Assembly: GCA_020631735.1 (NCBI GenBank)
Contig: CM036170.1
Location: 68,525,737 to 68,589,736, forward strand
Length of the DNA: 64,000 nucleotides
Direction of reading: 5' to 3'
Source of the DNA: Saccharum officinarum
Taxonomy: Eukaryota; Streptophyta; Magnoliopsida; Poales; Poaceae
Part shown: positions 44,951 to 57,557 of the stretch, piece by piece
How positions within the stretch are numbered: the stretch's first letter is position 1
Layout of the letters: each line of letters starts with the position of its first letter
Translations under genes and position numbers: made by a program
The notes under the pieces: generated by a model
Database searches by the model: none
What the model was told of the DNA's origin: nothing
Seen by the model: only the letters and a program-made list of their open reading frames with translations

Positions 44951-47900
44951 TGTAACACCTCGGGTGTTAAGCACACATTAAGCATTGTAAATCATGCGCA
45001 TAAGCATTATCTTGCATTCATGAAATATAAAGAAAATATTGGTTTGAAACATGTGAAACATGACTTTAAAACATAAATAATTATGCCATGAGTGTGCTTG
45101 ATTAGGTCAATAAACAAGTTTGTTTGGTAGTGCAAATAATTTAGAAATGTTTAGCATGAAATTTGGGGCAAGTTTTGTATTCAAAAGTTTCTCAAAATTT
45201 TCTTTTAAAAATAAGTTAGAAAAATGAGTTTTTGAATAAAATTGAACTTTGAATCTCTAATTCAAAATCTAGTTGGAATTTGAAAATGCACCTTTGAGCA
45301 AAGTTGTAGAGAATCAAATTCTAAACAACTTTTGTTTTTGGGTCAAGATTCAAAAATGTTTTTTACTTGTTCAAATTTGAATTTGGGACTCTTTAGTTAA
45401 ATTTGGAATTAAAAAATAAAAAGGAAAAATTGGCTTTTACCTTTCTGGGCCCGCGCCTCCCATTCGGCCCACTAGCCGAAGCCGGCCCGACCTAGCTCGG
45501 CCTCACCCGCTCCATCGCGCCTGCTCCCACGCGCCAGCGCCTACCGCGGCAGGCGCTCGCCGCCGCGTGGATGGCATGCGCCGGCGACGGCAGCACCTGG
45601 CCGTCTGGTGGCCCCCACGCCCCACGCGCTCGCCTACTCCCTTCGCGCCGCGTTTGCCTCCTCTGCTGACTCCTTATTCCCTGCCTTCGCTCCACCGTAG
45701 CAGCAGCGCAAGTCGAGCGACTTTCCTCTGCCACCGCCCGTGCAGCTCATCGCCGGAGTTGTCCGTTCTGGCCACCTCAGATCACTGCCATCGTCTCCAT
45801 CTTCCTCCGAGCATCGCCTCTCTCTCCCGCAGCCCGTGCTTGCCTCAGCTTCCCGTGATAAGCCTCTCCTCCGTGGGAATCGCTCGCTGGAACCCCAGCC
45901 GAGCTCACCGGAGAACTCCGCTCCGTGGACTCCTACCCTCCACTCCCCTTTTCCCTTCTCCGTGCGCGCATCTCGTTCGTCTTGCTTCCCCGATGCTCGT
46001 GTGCCTCTCCCCGTGCCGTCTCTTGGCTGGAGATGGCCGCCACCGTTCCGCCATTGGCAACGGCGAGCTCACTCACTTGCCTCCTTGGTCGCTTTGGGGG
46101 GGTCCGCTAGGTTTGCCTTGAAGAGTAGAGTGCGATGGTGAGGACCTCATCGCCGGTGACATCGCCGTAGGCGAGATCCCGGCCGGTCAAGCCCTCCCCT
46201 GGGGCGTGCGTCCGACAGGTGGGGTCCTCGTTGACCTCAGGCCCGCCTGTCTATCTCTCTGTGCTCGCGTGGGTGCACTGCACCAGGTGTATCCAGTGTT
46301 TTCAGCGACTGATTTTTAAAAGGATTTGAAAAATGAATTTCCAGAAAATGTGTAAATTATTCCAAAAATCATATCTTGAGATTTATGGCTCCAAAATTTA
46401 TGAAACAAATTTTGTTATGATCCTCATGACTAGATCTACAGTATAAAAATGTTGTATGTCAAATTTGTGATACTTTTATATAGGGCTTTATTTAATTCTT
46501 GTAATTACTATTTTCTTTAAAAATGCATAGTAAATCACATGCTGCTCAGAAAATATGGTTCCAGTTTTGTTAATCTTATTTTGTGATGTGCTTTGCAAGA
46601 AAAATATATGTCATACATGTTCTATAGAAAAATATTGATGTCTAGTTCAAGTGCCTTTATTGGTTGATTTTTGTTATTTTTGCTAGAGAGAAAAATTAGT
46701 ATAAAACATACATATGATAATTTTCGTATAGTGTTTGTTTACTATGTAGATCATGGAAAAAATACTAAATCTGTTGTTTGATACTTTTCATGGTATAAAG
46801 TATTTTCATGCTCATTTATACCCCCTAGCTGGTCATTTTTGTGTAGCCAATTTTACTTATCCAATTACCATGAAAATTTTATGGTAGGCTAATTATGGTA
46901 TGACTATGCTACTATAATTTTTATAGATTTTTATATGCAATAGAAATATAGGTTGCTGTTGTAACCCTAGTTTAAATTGAATTAAAATAAGATCCTTTAT
47001 GCATGATTCGTTTAATAAGTGTAGCTTTGGTGTATCTTTGAAGCATCAATCATTTGCTACTATCTTTTGGCATGTCAGTGTAGTTATGTTGAGACAGTGT
47101 AGTAGCACTTGTGTTAGGGTTATATAGTAGTTATTGGAAAAATAGCAGGGATTAGTAATGGAAGAGAATGCAGTAGATGACTTGTATTCGTAGTCACTGT
47201 CCTTGGATGACGTTGACTAGCTTGTAGAAAGGTTTTACCTCTATTCTATCCAATAAAGTCTCAAGGGGTTCATCTGCATATCATGCCATCATTATCATCA
47301 CATGACATCGCATCCGATGCACTGTTTACATATTTACCTATACAATTGCATCATACGGGATCACAGGAGGAAGTGCCAGTAGCAGCGCAAGAGAAGCAGG
47401 CCGAGACCGACCCATAAAAAATCCAGGCACAGGAGGTGCCAAAGGAAGAGAAGCAAGGAGAGGACCTGCCCGAGTGCATGGATCATCAACCTAGTTCTTT
47501 CGAGCGAGGCAAGCCTCAGAGCATTCTAAGTCTTCTACTTTATAAAAGCAATTCTTTATATATATGAGTTTATATATTGTTGCATTAAGTTATAGGAGTT
47601 GAGTGAAACCGTTGATGCATTTATTACTATCCTTGCCTACCTTATGATATTCTTACCTTGATAGGTTCAGAATCGAATACTGCTTAGCCCTGCTTAGACC
47701 GGTAGCGATCGGTGATTTCCGGTCACCTGCAATTATAGGTGGTTACTGAAATACTTTAGCTATGAAGTGGATGATATCCCGAAAATAACCATGTTTTGAT
47801 AGATAATTGGAGACCAGACGGAAAAGTTGGAGGCAACCAGACAGGGTTCTAGGGTGCTATTAGTTTCCCATCTGTGTCAGTTAAGGACCGGTCGTTGCTC

Positions 47901-49015
47901 GTCCCTCTTGTCATGTTGAACGCATACCTCACATTTAGCTGGCCGAATAAAGTACCTTTCGACCGTGAAGCTAGTGGCATTATTTGGACCGGGATCTACA
48001 CGGGCTGCGTGTACTGGTGCTGAAGGGGTATGATGGGGACGCGAAGAGTGAGCTCAAGGTGCGTCCTGACTGTTGGGCGGTCCCTGGGTACTGCGGCTAC
48101 AGTTTGTCTCGCGACGTTACCCGGATAGTGTCATTGGTGATCTGTAGCTCACTTTAGCGGGTGAGTATGGTTTGTGTGAGGAATAAATCACCAGCTGGTT
48201 AGGAATCAATTCGAATCACCATCGCTTCTAGATAGTGAGCACTTGACTCGAGTTACGGTATCGTAGTAATGATGATGGAACACTGATGGTTATATGGATG
48301 ATGTTGGAAATACTAAATCCAAGTGGTAACTGGATGTTATTGGTTAATCAAGTGATTGCTATAGTATATGTGCTTACCTAGCTTGATAGGTTATAATAAA
48401 CATGATGCAAAGTACTTAAAAAGGTTTATTTATGATAGCTTATTGCTCTTTCGTAAATGAGTCAGCTAGTCCACTAAAAGAAATCCTCGCATACTCCTTG
48501 GTGTCACTTTGTTTTGGTTTAAGATGGGTAAGTCTAGCTGAGTACCTTCTTGTACTCAGGGCGTTATTTCTTTTATTGTTGCAGATGGTCAGATGTACTA
48601 CAGTTATTGCATCAACTACCTGTACCCTACGATGGGTGACAACTAGGATCAATGGCAATGGTCGCTTCGTATATCTTATCTGATGCTTTTGTTGGAAATG
48701 TCTATCTTCTGGCACTGTATCTGAATTAAAAGTGTGTGTGGCTTTAAAACTATTTGCTTTCGCTATTGCCTTATGAACTTAGTTTGTAATAACTTTATGT
48801 TCTAAACTCTGATGTATTCAACTGATGTTGCAAACTTTATGTAATATATGACTGTGGCTACTAAATTTATATGATCTTGGTTTGTATGTAGGTTGGTTTG
48901 AAATCCTTCGTGGTATCACGGACTACCGGGTTATACGGGCTTAAGTTTGCTAAATTATCTGCTTCAGCGGGTGATTTTCTTACTTAATTTTGTATAATTG
49001 GTTGGTTCTGTTATA
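44951..49015 (+). repeat. Chromovirus 5' LTR
   Basis: Starts TGTAACACCTCGGGTG and ends TTCTGTTATA, 4065 bp. The GC-rich stretch at about 45440-46300 contains overlapping open frames (for instance 45567-46121), present also in the other LTR; they are shadows of LTR sequence. It is about 34 bp shorter than the 3' LTR, mainly through an indel near 45080/57690. Confidence 0.93.
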
Positions 49016-49017
49016 GC

Positions 49018-49029
49018 TGGCATCAGAGC
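49018..49029 (+). other. Chromovirus primer-binding site
   Basis: TGGCATCAGAGC two bases after the LTR differs at one base from the initiator tRNA-Met complement TGGTATCAGAGC. Confidence 0.8.
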
Positions 49030-49803
49030 AAGGTTTAGCATATTACTATTTATATGTGTATTTAAAATAAAACAATGTTTAAACCTAAGATTTAAAACTT
49101 GATAGTGTGCTAGTGGTCATATCCTTTATGCCCAGTTAAGGACTCTAGGTGGCTTATTTAAGTATTGACTTGGGGGCTCTTGCATCATATTTCTATTTCG
49201 TTGCTCATACGACGTGCTATTGTATGAGTGCCATTCATTTGAGTGGTGATGTATGGATCAATTGTCTATACACCTCGGTAAGTGGGAGTTGTGAGAGCAT
49301 GATCGGATACACTGCCGATCTAGGGAAGTGCTTATATGATGCCAAATTATGGATATGTTATACGCATGTTTATATGAAGGTGTCCTAGGTGTGGGTAATT
49401 CCATCCTGTGGTGATGATGCCGTTAATAGGACGATGGTTCGGGTAGTTGCTACCGTTGTACGCGTGTCTAGGGATGCATGTAGAACGAGTAGATTACTTT
49501 ACTGCTTTCATGCATTATATTCATACTGTGAGGGTTTGGGCTGTAATGGATCTTTTGAGGTACATAACAGCGCTCGGGTAGTACGTATTAATTACATATA
49601 TGAGAGACCGTTGTATGCCACCATCTATACCGCTAGCAATTGTTATTTTCTAAGTTTGTGAGAACGTATAGAACGTGCATGAATCATGTTGTTGTGCATA
49701 TCATTCATGGTATTGTTCCTCCTCTTATAAGTTGCTTATCTCATTTTGATAAAAATACCAACTTAATATGTGTTCTCACGAGAGTAATAAAATTTTGCTA
49801 CAA
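49030..49803 (+). other. Chromovirus leader
   Basis: About 770 bp between the primer site and the extra ORF. No conserved frame seen. Confidence 0.6.
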
Positions 49804-50851
49804 ATGGCACGCACCAAGCAGACAGCTCGCAAGTCTATCGGATGTAGAGCTCTCCGCCACCAGCTTGCTCCACATACCTGTCAGCGACACACTTTTCTTG
49901 GAGAGTTTGGGATGCCTACGCTCTTATGGAGAGTGCTCAGCCATGTGAGTTATCCTGATGGAATGGAACACCGCTATTTCTAGGCAAATGAGCAGTTGGG
50001 TGATGGTTTGTTGGTCACTGTGGAGGCCGTTGTTCGTCCCTGAGGTGACGGTTCTAAGTGGACCGGTTGGCGCTATGAGTCAACTGGCAGGACCACCGAG
50101 GAAGCAGCTGACAGGGTAACTTTTGGGATAATGAGGGACATCATGGATCGTTTTCCTCAGGAGTTGGCCGCCGCTATGGCTAGAGTCTTTTCATGGGGCA
50201 ACCCCTCCACTGACTCATGGCAGCAGTCCAGAGGAAGATCTCTAGAGATTGGTGCAACCGAAGCACATAATAGTGACAACCATGCTATGAGTGCCATGTT
50301 CGCAGTGATGAAGACTTTTGATGGAGTGGAAGGCAGCCTGAGACGTGTGTCTAGTGCTCTTGGCTAGGCCCGATGACCGACGTTAGCTTTAGAGGGACCA
50401 CGACGCTGAAATTAAGAGGCTCAATGCAGAGATGGCTCAGTTGACCCATCAGAGAGATCAGGCGACCCAGAGGACTAGAGTCTATGAGGGAGACATACGT
50501 GCACTGAGAGAGCAGCTTGAGTGTCTGACCACCGCTAACAGAAACGCTGAGCGCATATTGATCCATATGCTCCACCAAAGGAATGAAGCCTGGTCTGAAG
50601 AAGATGTTCTAAGAGCTCGACAGGTTGAGTTAGAGCAGCAGTTGGCCAATGCTAAAGAGTACAACGACCACCTGCATGAGGTGGTTCACCAGCTACATAA
50701 CTAGCTCCACCCCTATATTCCTCTTGGAGCAGCAGAGATGGATCTAGATAAGGATGAGGATCCCACAGAGCCTGAGGCACCAGCTGAGGATGATGATGTT
50801 GATGCTGACAACAGCGACGTCTTCGACTTAGATAGCGACCACGATGAGTAG
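49804..50851 (+). pseudogene. Extra ORF before gag: histone H3 tail-like start, coiled coil, acidic tail
   Basis: After the ATG at 49804 the residues are ARTKQTARKS, identical to residues 1-10 of mature histone H3. Similarity continues to H3 residue 21: I count 16 of 21 identical, with the H3 Thr11, Gly13, Lys14, Pro16 and Lys18 changed. No histone fold follows. The next about 180 codons have no family I recognise ('VTFGIMRDIMDRFPQELAAA'). After a frame change near 50370 there is a Leu/Glu/Gln-rich coiled coil (about 50400-50700), then an Asp/Glu tail ending at 50851. The broken state is clear: stops at 49981-49983, 50041-50043, 50365-50367 and 50702-50704. An in-frame ATG at 49768 would add twelve residues and bury the H3-like end; the ATG at 49804 has the better context (acaaATGGC), and Met before Ala is normally removed. 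Function is not known. Confidence 0.75.
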
Positions 50852-51215
50852 GCTGGTCGTTGATGCATTAGCTACTAGGGTTCGTTTGCGATGATCTTTT
50901 GCATGGTTGGCATGTCTGGCATGTACTCATGAGTAGAAAGACTAAGACCTTGATGTAATATTGGAAAGCTTAGATGTGTTTGTGGTGATATCTGAATGTC
51001 AAAAGTCTAGTGTATGTATGCTGGCAATTTGGTTGTAATGGACACGATGTGTTGCGCTTAAGTAATCTAATTAGTGATGTTGTGTTAATTGGAATGACTT
51101 ATTGTGCCCCTATGTTATTGTATGAATTTATTCTCTCCATTGAATTCAGTACAGTATAATTTTTCATTCACATGCAATTTCTACAACATCGTCTAATAAT
51201 TATTGTTGCTGAAAT
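50852..51215 (+). other. Spacer between the extra ORF and gag
   Basis: AT-rich, no coding frame. It separates two frames of the chromovirus and may hold a splice acceptor or second leader; nothing specific can be shown. Confidence 0.4.
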
Positions 51216-54140
51216 ATGCAGATGCCGACGAACACTCATCGTACCATTTTTGACGCCACTGAGGCAGATGGCAGTGCATCTAGGAATGAGAATCGTGATC
51301 CACCACCACCACCTCCTCTACCATACACCGCGGAACAGTTGTTTGTACAGTTCCTTGGAAGTCAGCGAAACATGGAGGGCATGCAACAAAATATGGAAGT
51401 TGTCTTGCGCAATATTGCAGACAACACCCACCGTGGGTTAAACCAGGGCACACATGAGGTGAATCAGTATATTAGTTTCAAGGACTTCATGGATGAAAGT
51501 CCTATGTTTGGTGTTGGTAATTAGTGACAATGCCTAAATACTAATCCTATGCCTAAGTTGTATGTAGCATATGAGGATTAGTACATTCCAAGGTTGGTGG
51601 CAAGATGGACATGGTGATCATGATGGCCACACTTGGATTTGGATGCAACCCTACGTGATCAAGGCAAAGGTATATGCTTAAGGGTTGTGTTTTAGTAACC
51701 AAGACACCTAGAGGGGAATGACGCGGCTATTGAACTCCTAAGTGCTTCTAGGTGTGCATTTCATAATCATATGCATTTGGATAGAACTAATAATGCCTCG
51801 AAAAATGATTGTGAAAATGCTAACACACTCACACATGACGAGATCACTTGGTGGTGTTAGCACGTTTGCGAAGGCGGTGGAGTTTGAGCGGTAGAGAGGG
51901 TTTGGGGTCCTCTCTCCCTCCCGCCGAGCTTGCGAGGCGGGATTCAGACATTTTTGAGGAGTTGAAACGACTATTTTCCACTACGCCAGAAGTCGGAAAA
52001 GAAACGGAGGTGAACGGAGGTCACCGAGGTGACCAGACGCTGGACCAGACGCGGTCTCTATTTGACCGGACACGTCCGGTCAGTGTTCAGCGTCTGCATG
52101 TGTTTCTGTTTTTGATCGGACATGGTGGCGCGTTCGGTCACAGTCGATCGGACGCGTCCGGTTGTTCAGGGAGCTTACTAGAGTCCAACCGGACGCTGGC
52201 ACTATGGCGTCCGGTCAGTTCTGCAGCGCGTCCGGTCGCTGTTTCGTTGTGCGCTGCTCAGGCTTGACCAGCGCGTCCGGTCCGTTATGGGACCAGCGCG
52301 TCCGGTCGATCCTAGCGCGTCCGGTCGTTGCGTGGAGCGCGTCCGGTCAGTGCTTCGTGGCATAGCCGTTGTGCGATCGGCGTGTCCGGTCAGTTTGACT
52401 AGCACGTCCGGTCAGCGCGACTTCGGCTGTTTGAAGTTTCTAACGGCTATATTCGAAGGGGTACGTCTATAAATACTCGTTGGCCAGCTTAAAGCTCCCT
52501 CTCTTGAACATTTGACATACTTGTGAGCACTTTGAGCTAAGCAACTCTCCTCCCACTCATCTCTCTTGCTTCTTTGCATATTCGAAGTGAGATTGAGTGA
52601 TCCAAGTGCATTTGCATTGTGAGATTGCATCTAGTTGGTACTTGGTGATTGATTTGCTGCGGGATTCTTGTTTCTCTTGGTGGTTGCCACCACCTAGACA
52701 GCTTGGAGCAGCTTGGAGGCATTGGCAAGAGTTGGTGATTGTTCTTGGCCACCTTCGGTGATTGTAAGGGGTTTGTGCCTACCTCGGTGAAGCGCCAAAG
52801 GCAATGTTAGTAAATTGCTCGTGTTATTGCAACCTTTTGCCATTTGGTAGGTTCTTGTGGCGCCTTTTGAAAGGCTCGGTGTGAGACTGATTAGCCACTG
52901 AACCACGTGGTGAAGAGGGACACAACGGGGACTAGCGTGCCGACAAGCATATGAACCTCGGGATAAATCTTCGTGTCATCACTTTCATATTGTGATTGAT
53001 TGATCCCGGTGTTCGGTTGTCTTGGTATTCATTGTTGATCATATTGGTTGGCTCAATACTTCGCCCCTCGGTGAAACTCTCCTAACTCAACTCCGCATTA
53101 CCTTCTTAGTTATCTTTGCTAGCTAGTTAGCTTTGCTAGAGTAGCTCCTTTGTGTAGCTTGCTAGTTGTAGTTGTAGTTACCTTCTCGGTTTGACTTGTG
53201 CGGTTGAGTGCAAATATACTAGAATTGTGAATTGGATAGGTGGCTTACAAACACCCCGTAAGCTAAGCAAAACTCGCTTCTCGCTATTTATTTTATTGAT
53301 AAACTTGTTTAGCTTGTCTTTGTAGAAATTTTTAAAAGGCTATTCACCCCCCTCTAGCCATCAAGACCTTTCAATGGACACCAGGCCACCGATCTTCAAG
53401 GAAGCGACAGAGCCACTAGATGTCGAAGAATGGATAAACACCATGGAAGATAAGTTCCAAGTACTGAGAATGGCTAAAGTATTGAAGACTAAGTACATAG
53501 CTCATCTGCTACAAGGACCTGCAGGGATGTGGTGGAAGCACTGTCGCACCACTTTTCCCCTAATGCTCACATTATATAGAGGGAATTCACTGATGCTTTT
53601 TATGGAGTTTACATTCCACCGGGTCTGATAGAGATGAAGTTGGGAGAATTCCTATCACTGAATCAAGGCACCAAGACTGTGACTCAGTATTTGTATGCTT
53701 TCAATAATCTACATCGTTATGCTTCTGACATGGTTAACACTGATGCCAAGAGGATCACTAGTTTCAAGAGGGGTCTGAATCCCAAGATGATGAAGCATGT
53801 GGGTACCAATACAAGGACTGGTTTCAATGACTTTGTTAGTGACTAATTGAAGCAAGAGAAGAACAACAATGTGTATGTTGCATCCAAGACTCGCAAGAGG
53901 GCCTTTGAGTCAGGTCCGTCCCAGCCAAGAGCCCCGATGACCAATCGTGTTGTGTATTGTCTATCTGCTCCTGGTGTAAGGTTTAGGCCACCGTAGAGGA
54001 AGAATCAGAATGCTCAGCAACCTCAGAGGAACTAGAAGCCATTCAAGATGGTGGTGCCACAGGCCAAGACAGAACAAGGCAGTTCGTCTGGAGCTGCTAC
54101 TTCAGTAAGAGGATCGTGCTTCAACTGCAACCAGTTTGGA
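51216..54140 (+). pseudogene. Chromovirus gag, split by a solo LTR
   Basis: It starts at 51216 or 51222 (ATG...ATG). The first part has a Pro run and ends in 'QYISFKDFMD' at 51493. It resumes at 53379 after the solo LTR with 'PPIFKEATEPLDVEEWINTM', the retrotransposon gag domain with 'AGMWWKHC'. A frameshift near 53575 leads to 'KLGEFLSLNQGTKTVTQYL' and 'ITSFKRGLNPK'. The zinc knuckle at about 54115-54160 has CFNCNQFG followed by a TAG where the motif needs its next residues. Confidence 0.85.
51494..53373 (+). mobile_element. Solo LTR of the Copia-C family in chromovirus gag
   Basis: It starts TGAAAGTCC and ends AGACCTTTCA, 1880 bp, with ATGGA at 51489-51493 and 53374-53378. It aligns along its length with the LTRs at 29443 and 38048, including the palindrome array (about 52030-52420) and the TATA box (52468-52475), with some small deletions. 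It splits a gag codon series that is otherwise continuous. Confidence 0.95.
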
Positions 54141-55915
54141 TAGTTTGCGAAGTTTTGTCCTTTTCCTAAGACGCAGCATCGTGTGCACCACACCACCATA
54201 GATGACATCCTAGAAGGAGAGCCTATGACAGCTAGTATGTTTTCTATCAATAACCACCCTGCCGTTGTTTTGTTTGATTCTAGCCCGTCTCATTCATTTA
54301 TAAGTCAAGCATTTGCAAGAAAGTATGAGCAAAAGATAGTTGAATAGGAATGTGCTTATTGGATAAGTTTAGCTAGGGTTGATCTGTTGACTAATCAGAT
54401 AGTTAGAGGAGTAACCCTGAATATAGCAAATAAATAGTATAAGCTTAACTTGATAGTTTTGCTAGAGCTAGTTCTAGATGTAATCATGGGAATGAATTGG
54501 ATGAATAAGATGGGAGTAGTAATTGATGTTGGAGGAAAAAGTATTTCTCTCAAGGAACCTGCTGGAGGAGGCACGTTTCAAGTAATCTTACCTCGGAGAA
54601 TAGATCTGGCAAGTACGACCTGTGCCATACAAACCACTCTTCTAGCCAAGATTTCGGTAGTGTGCAAGTTTCTAGACATGTTTCTAGATGAGTTACCCAG
54701 TCTTCCACCGGATAGAGAAGTTGAGTTTGCCATTGAGTTGATCCCTGGAACACCACCGATCTCAAGAAGGCCTTATCGGATGCCTCCAAATGAATTAGCC
54801 GAGTTGAAGAAGCAACTCCAGGATCTATTGACCAAGGGTTTGATTCATCTAAGTTTGTCTGAATAGGGATGTCCCGCACTATTCGTAAAGAAGAAGAAGG
54901 ATAACTCTTTACGGATGTACGTGGACTACTGACCACTGAATGCGGTTTCAATTAAAAACAAGTATCCACTACCTCGGATTGATATTTTGTTTGATCAATT
55001 GTCGAAAGCCAAAGTGCTCTCTAAGATAGATTTAAGATCAGGGTACCATCAGATCAAGATTAGGCCACAAGATATACCCAAGACCATGTTTTCCACCATA
55101 TATGGTTTGTACGAGTATCTTGTCATGTCCTGTGGCCGGACAAATGCTCCTGCTTACTTTATGTATTTGATGAATTCGGTCTTTATGCTGGAGTTGGATA
55201 AATTTATGATTGTGTTCATTAATGACATTCTAGTATACTCAGAGAATGAGCAGGATCATGCAGAGCATCTAAGGATTGTCTTGACCAGACTCAGAGATCA
55301 TCAGTTGTATGCCAAGTTTAGTAAGTGTGAGTTTTGGCTGAAGGCAGTCCTTTTCTCGGTCACGTGTTATCAGAAAATGGAATCTCAGTAGATCCTAGCA
55401 AGGTACAAGAGGTTATGGATTGGAAGGCACCAACCACAGTTCACAAAGTTAGAAGTTTCCTTGGATTAGCCGGTTACTATCGTCATTTCATATCGGATTT
55501 CTCGAAGATTGCCAAACCAATGATGAATCTGCTACAGAAGGATCATAAGTTCGTTTGGACAGAGGAGTGCAAGACAACTTTTCGCATCTTGCGGGAATTG
55601 CTAACCACTGCTCTTGTTCTGGCGTAGCCAGATATAGAAAAGTCGTTTGATGTGTTTTGCGATGCGTCCAAGAATGGTTTAGGATGTGTTCTGATGCAAG
55701 ATGGAAGAGTCATTGCCTATGCCTCTTACCAGTTGAGGAAACATGAGGTTAACTATCCTACTCATGATTTAGAGCTTGCTGCTATTGTGCATTCTCTAAA
55801 GATTTAGAGACACTATCTGCTTGGGAATGTATGCAACATCTTTACAGATCACAAGAGTCTCAAATACATATTCACTCAGTCTGAGATGAATATGTGACAG
55901 AGAAGATGGATAGAG
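54141..55915 (+). pseudogene. Chromovirus protease, reverse transcriptase and RNase H, broken
   Basis: The protease near 54270 reads 'LFDSSPSHSF', with Asp-Ser-Ser in place of Asp-Ser-Gly. Reverse transcriptase includes 'RPYRMPPNELAELKKQL', '[13 protein letters not shown]' and '[14 protein letters not shown]'. Its catalytic motif near 55213-55230 reads 'FINDILVYS', so the first Asp of the pair is Asn. '[15 protein letters not shown]' and '[11 protein letters not shown]' follow after a frameshift near 55340. The RNase H part has '[20 protein letters not shown]' and '[14 protein letters not shown]', with stops at 55627, 55807 and 55897. Confidence 0.9.
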
Positions 55916-57388
55916 TTGATAAAGGACTATAACCTGAATGTACACTATCATCCGGGAAAGGCCAATGTAGTCACTGATGCCTTAAGTAGGAAGTCACATT
56001 CTCTTACTGTGCAACCCTTGTTCGAAGATGAGTTCAATTTGTTGCATCCTGCTATGTTGCACAATATCCAGGTTAGTTGTACCTTGGAGAGCAAGATTAT
56101 TGAAGGTCAGAAAACAGACAAGGAAATATTTCATGTCAAGGAGAAAACAAAGAAAGAACTGACTAAGCACTTTAGAGTAGATGAACAAGGAGTGTTATGT
56201 TTCAAGGGTCGTCTTGTTGTACCTAAAGATCGAGAGCTCAAGAACAAACTGATGGATGAAGCTCATTATTCTAAGTTGTTTATCCATCCTAGAAGTAGTA
56301 AAATGTATCAAGAACTAAGACCTCGTTATTGGTGGACAAAGATGAAGAAGGAGATTGCAGCGTATGTTGCTCGTTGTGACACGTGTTGTAGAGTGAAAGC
56401 TCTTCACATCAGACCTGCGGGATTATTGCAACTTTTGTCAGTACCAGATTGGAAATGGGACGATATAAGTATGGATTTTATCACCGGTCTTTCCACCACA
56501 CCGAAGGGAAATGATTCGATTTGGGTGATTGTAGATCACCTTACCAAATCAGCTCACTTTTTGTCAGTCAAGATAGCATTTCGACCACCTCAGTATGCTG
56601 AGAAGTATATTACAGAAATTGTTCGGTTGCATAGTATACCGAAGACTATTATGTTTGACCGAGGGTCACAGTTTATAGCTCATTTTTGGGAGCACCTACA
56701 TAAAGGTTTGGGTACTAGTTTGGTTCATAGTACAACTTACCATCCACAGACAGATGGGCAGACAGAGAGAGTTAATACTGTTCTAGAAGATATGCTTAGA
56801 GCATGTGTGTTATTGTCCAGGGGTTCATGGGAATCATGGTTACCGTTGGCAGAGTTTACTTACAACAATAGTTACCAAGAGAGTATCAAGATGGCTCCAT
56901 TTGAAGCACTGTATGGTAGGAAGTATAGGACACCGTTGAATTGGATTGAGCCTGGAGAGAGAAGGTTTTATGGGATCGATTTTGTTAAAGAGGCTGAGAA
57001 AAACGTCTGTATTATCCAACAAAACATGAAAGCTGCACAGTCATGTCAGAAAAGTTACGCAGATAAAAGAAGAAGACTGCAAGAATTTAAAGTTGGTGAC
57101 TACGTCTATTTGAAAGTTACTCCAATGAAGAAGAAATGGTTTGGGATCAAGAAGAAGCTTGCTGCTAGATTTGTAGGACCGTATAAGATCATAGAGAAGA
57201 AGGGTCCCATGGCTTATAAGCTACAATTACCAGAAGCGATGGGTTCGATCTTTCTAGTCTTTCATGTATCGCAGTTAAAGAAGTGTTTGCGTGTTTTGGA
57301 AGAGAGGACAGAATCTCAGGGCATTCGGATCAAATCATACTTGGAATACTGCGAGCAACCAGTTCAGGTTTTGGATACTAAGGACTGA
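55916..57388 (+). pseudogene. Chromovirus integrase
   Basis: A 490-codon open stretch. It has the end of RNase H ('HYHPGKANVVTDALSRK'), the integrase zinc region ('IHPRSSKMY' and 'CDTCCRVK'), and the core with Asp in 'SMDFITGLS', Asp in 'MFDRGSQFI' and Glu in 'TDGQTERVN'. The C-terminal part has 'GDYVYLKVTPMK' and 'ARFVGPYKIIEKKGPMAYKL'. The three catalytic acids are present; the protein is cut off from a start by upstream stops and from the chromodomain by downstream stops. Confidence 0.92.
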
Positions 57389-57545
57389 GTCACTTAGAAT
57401 AAAGTAGTGAGAACATATAAGATACAGTGGAGTCATCATGATGACGGTGACGCAACATGGGAAACGGGAGAATATCTATAAAATGCTTATAAAGATTTCT
57501 ATAACAAATGGTTCGTAACTCAAAATCTCGGGACGAGATTCTTAT
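57360..57545 (+). pseudogene. Chromodomain remnant at the end of chromovirus pol
   Basis: In the integrase frame the sequence continues past TGA (57386-57388) with 'NKVVRTYKIQWSHHDDGDA' and 'TWETGEYL'. This has the spacing of a chromodomain (an aromatic/Lys 'YKIQW' strand and 'TWE' before the helix). Stops at 57386, 57395 and 57480 break it. In related elements this module guides integration to heterochromatin by binding methylated H3 tails or associated marks. Confidence 0.75.
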
Positions 57546-57557
57546 AAGGGGGAGGGC
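57546..57557 (+). other. Chromovirus polypurine tract
   Basis: aagggggagggc directly before the 3' LTR at 57558. Confidence 0.85.

Noticed and set aside
45567..46121. A 184-residue Pro/Ser-rich protein gene (also at 58207-58782)
   Set aside because: It lies wholly inside the LTR and is repeated in the other LTR with shifted and differing frames; no domain is present.
49768..49983. A host histone H3 gene
   Set aside because: Only about the first 21 residues resemble H3; the histone fold is absent and the frame lies between the primer site and gag of a chromovirus.
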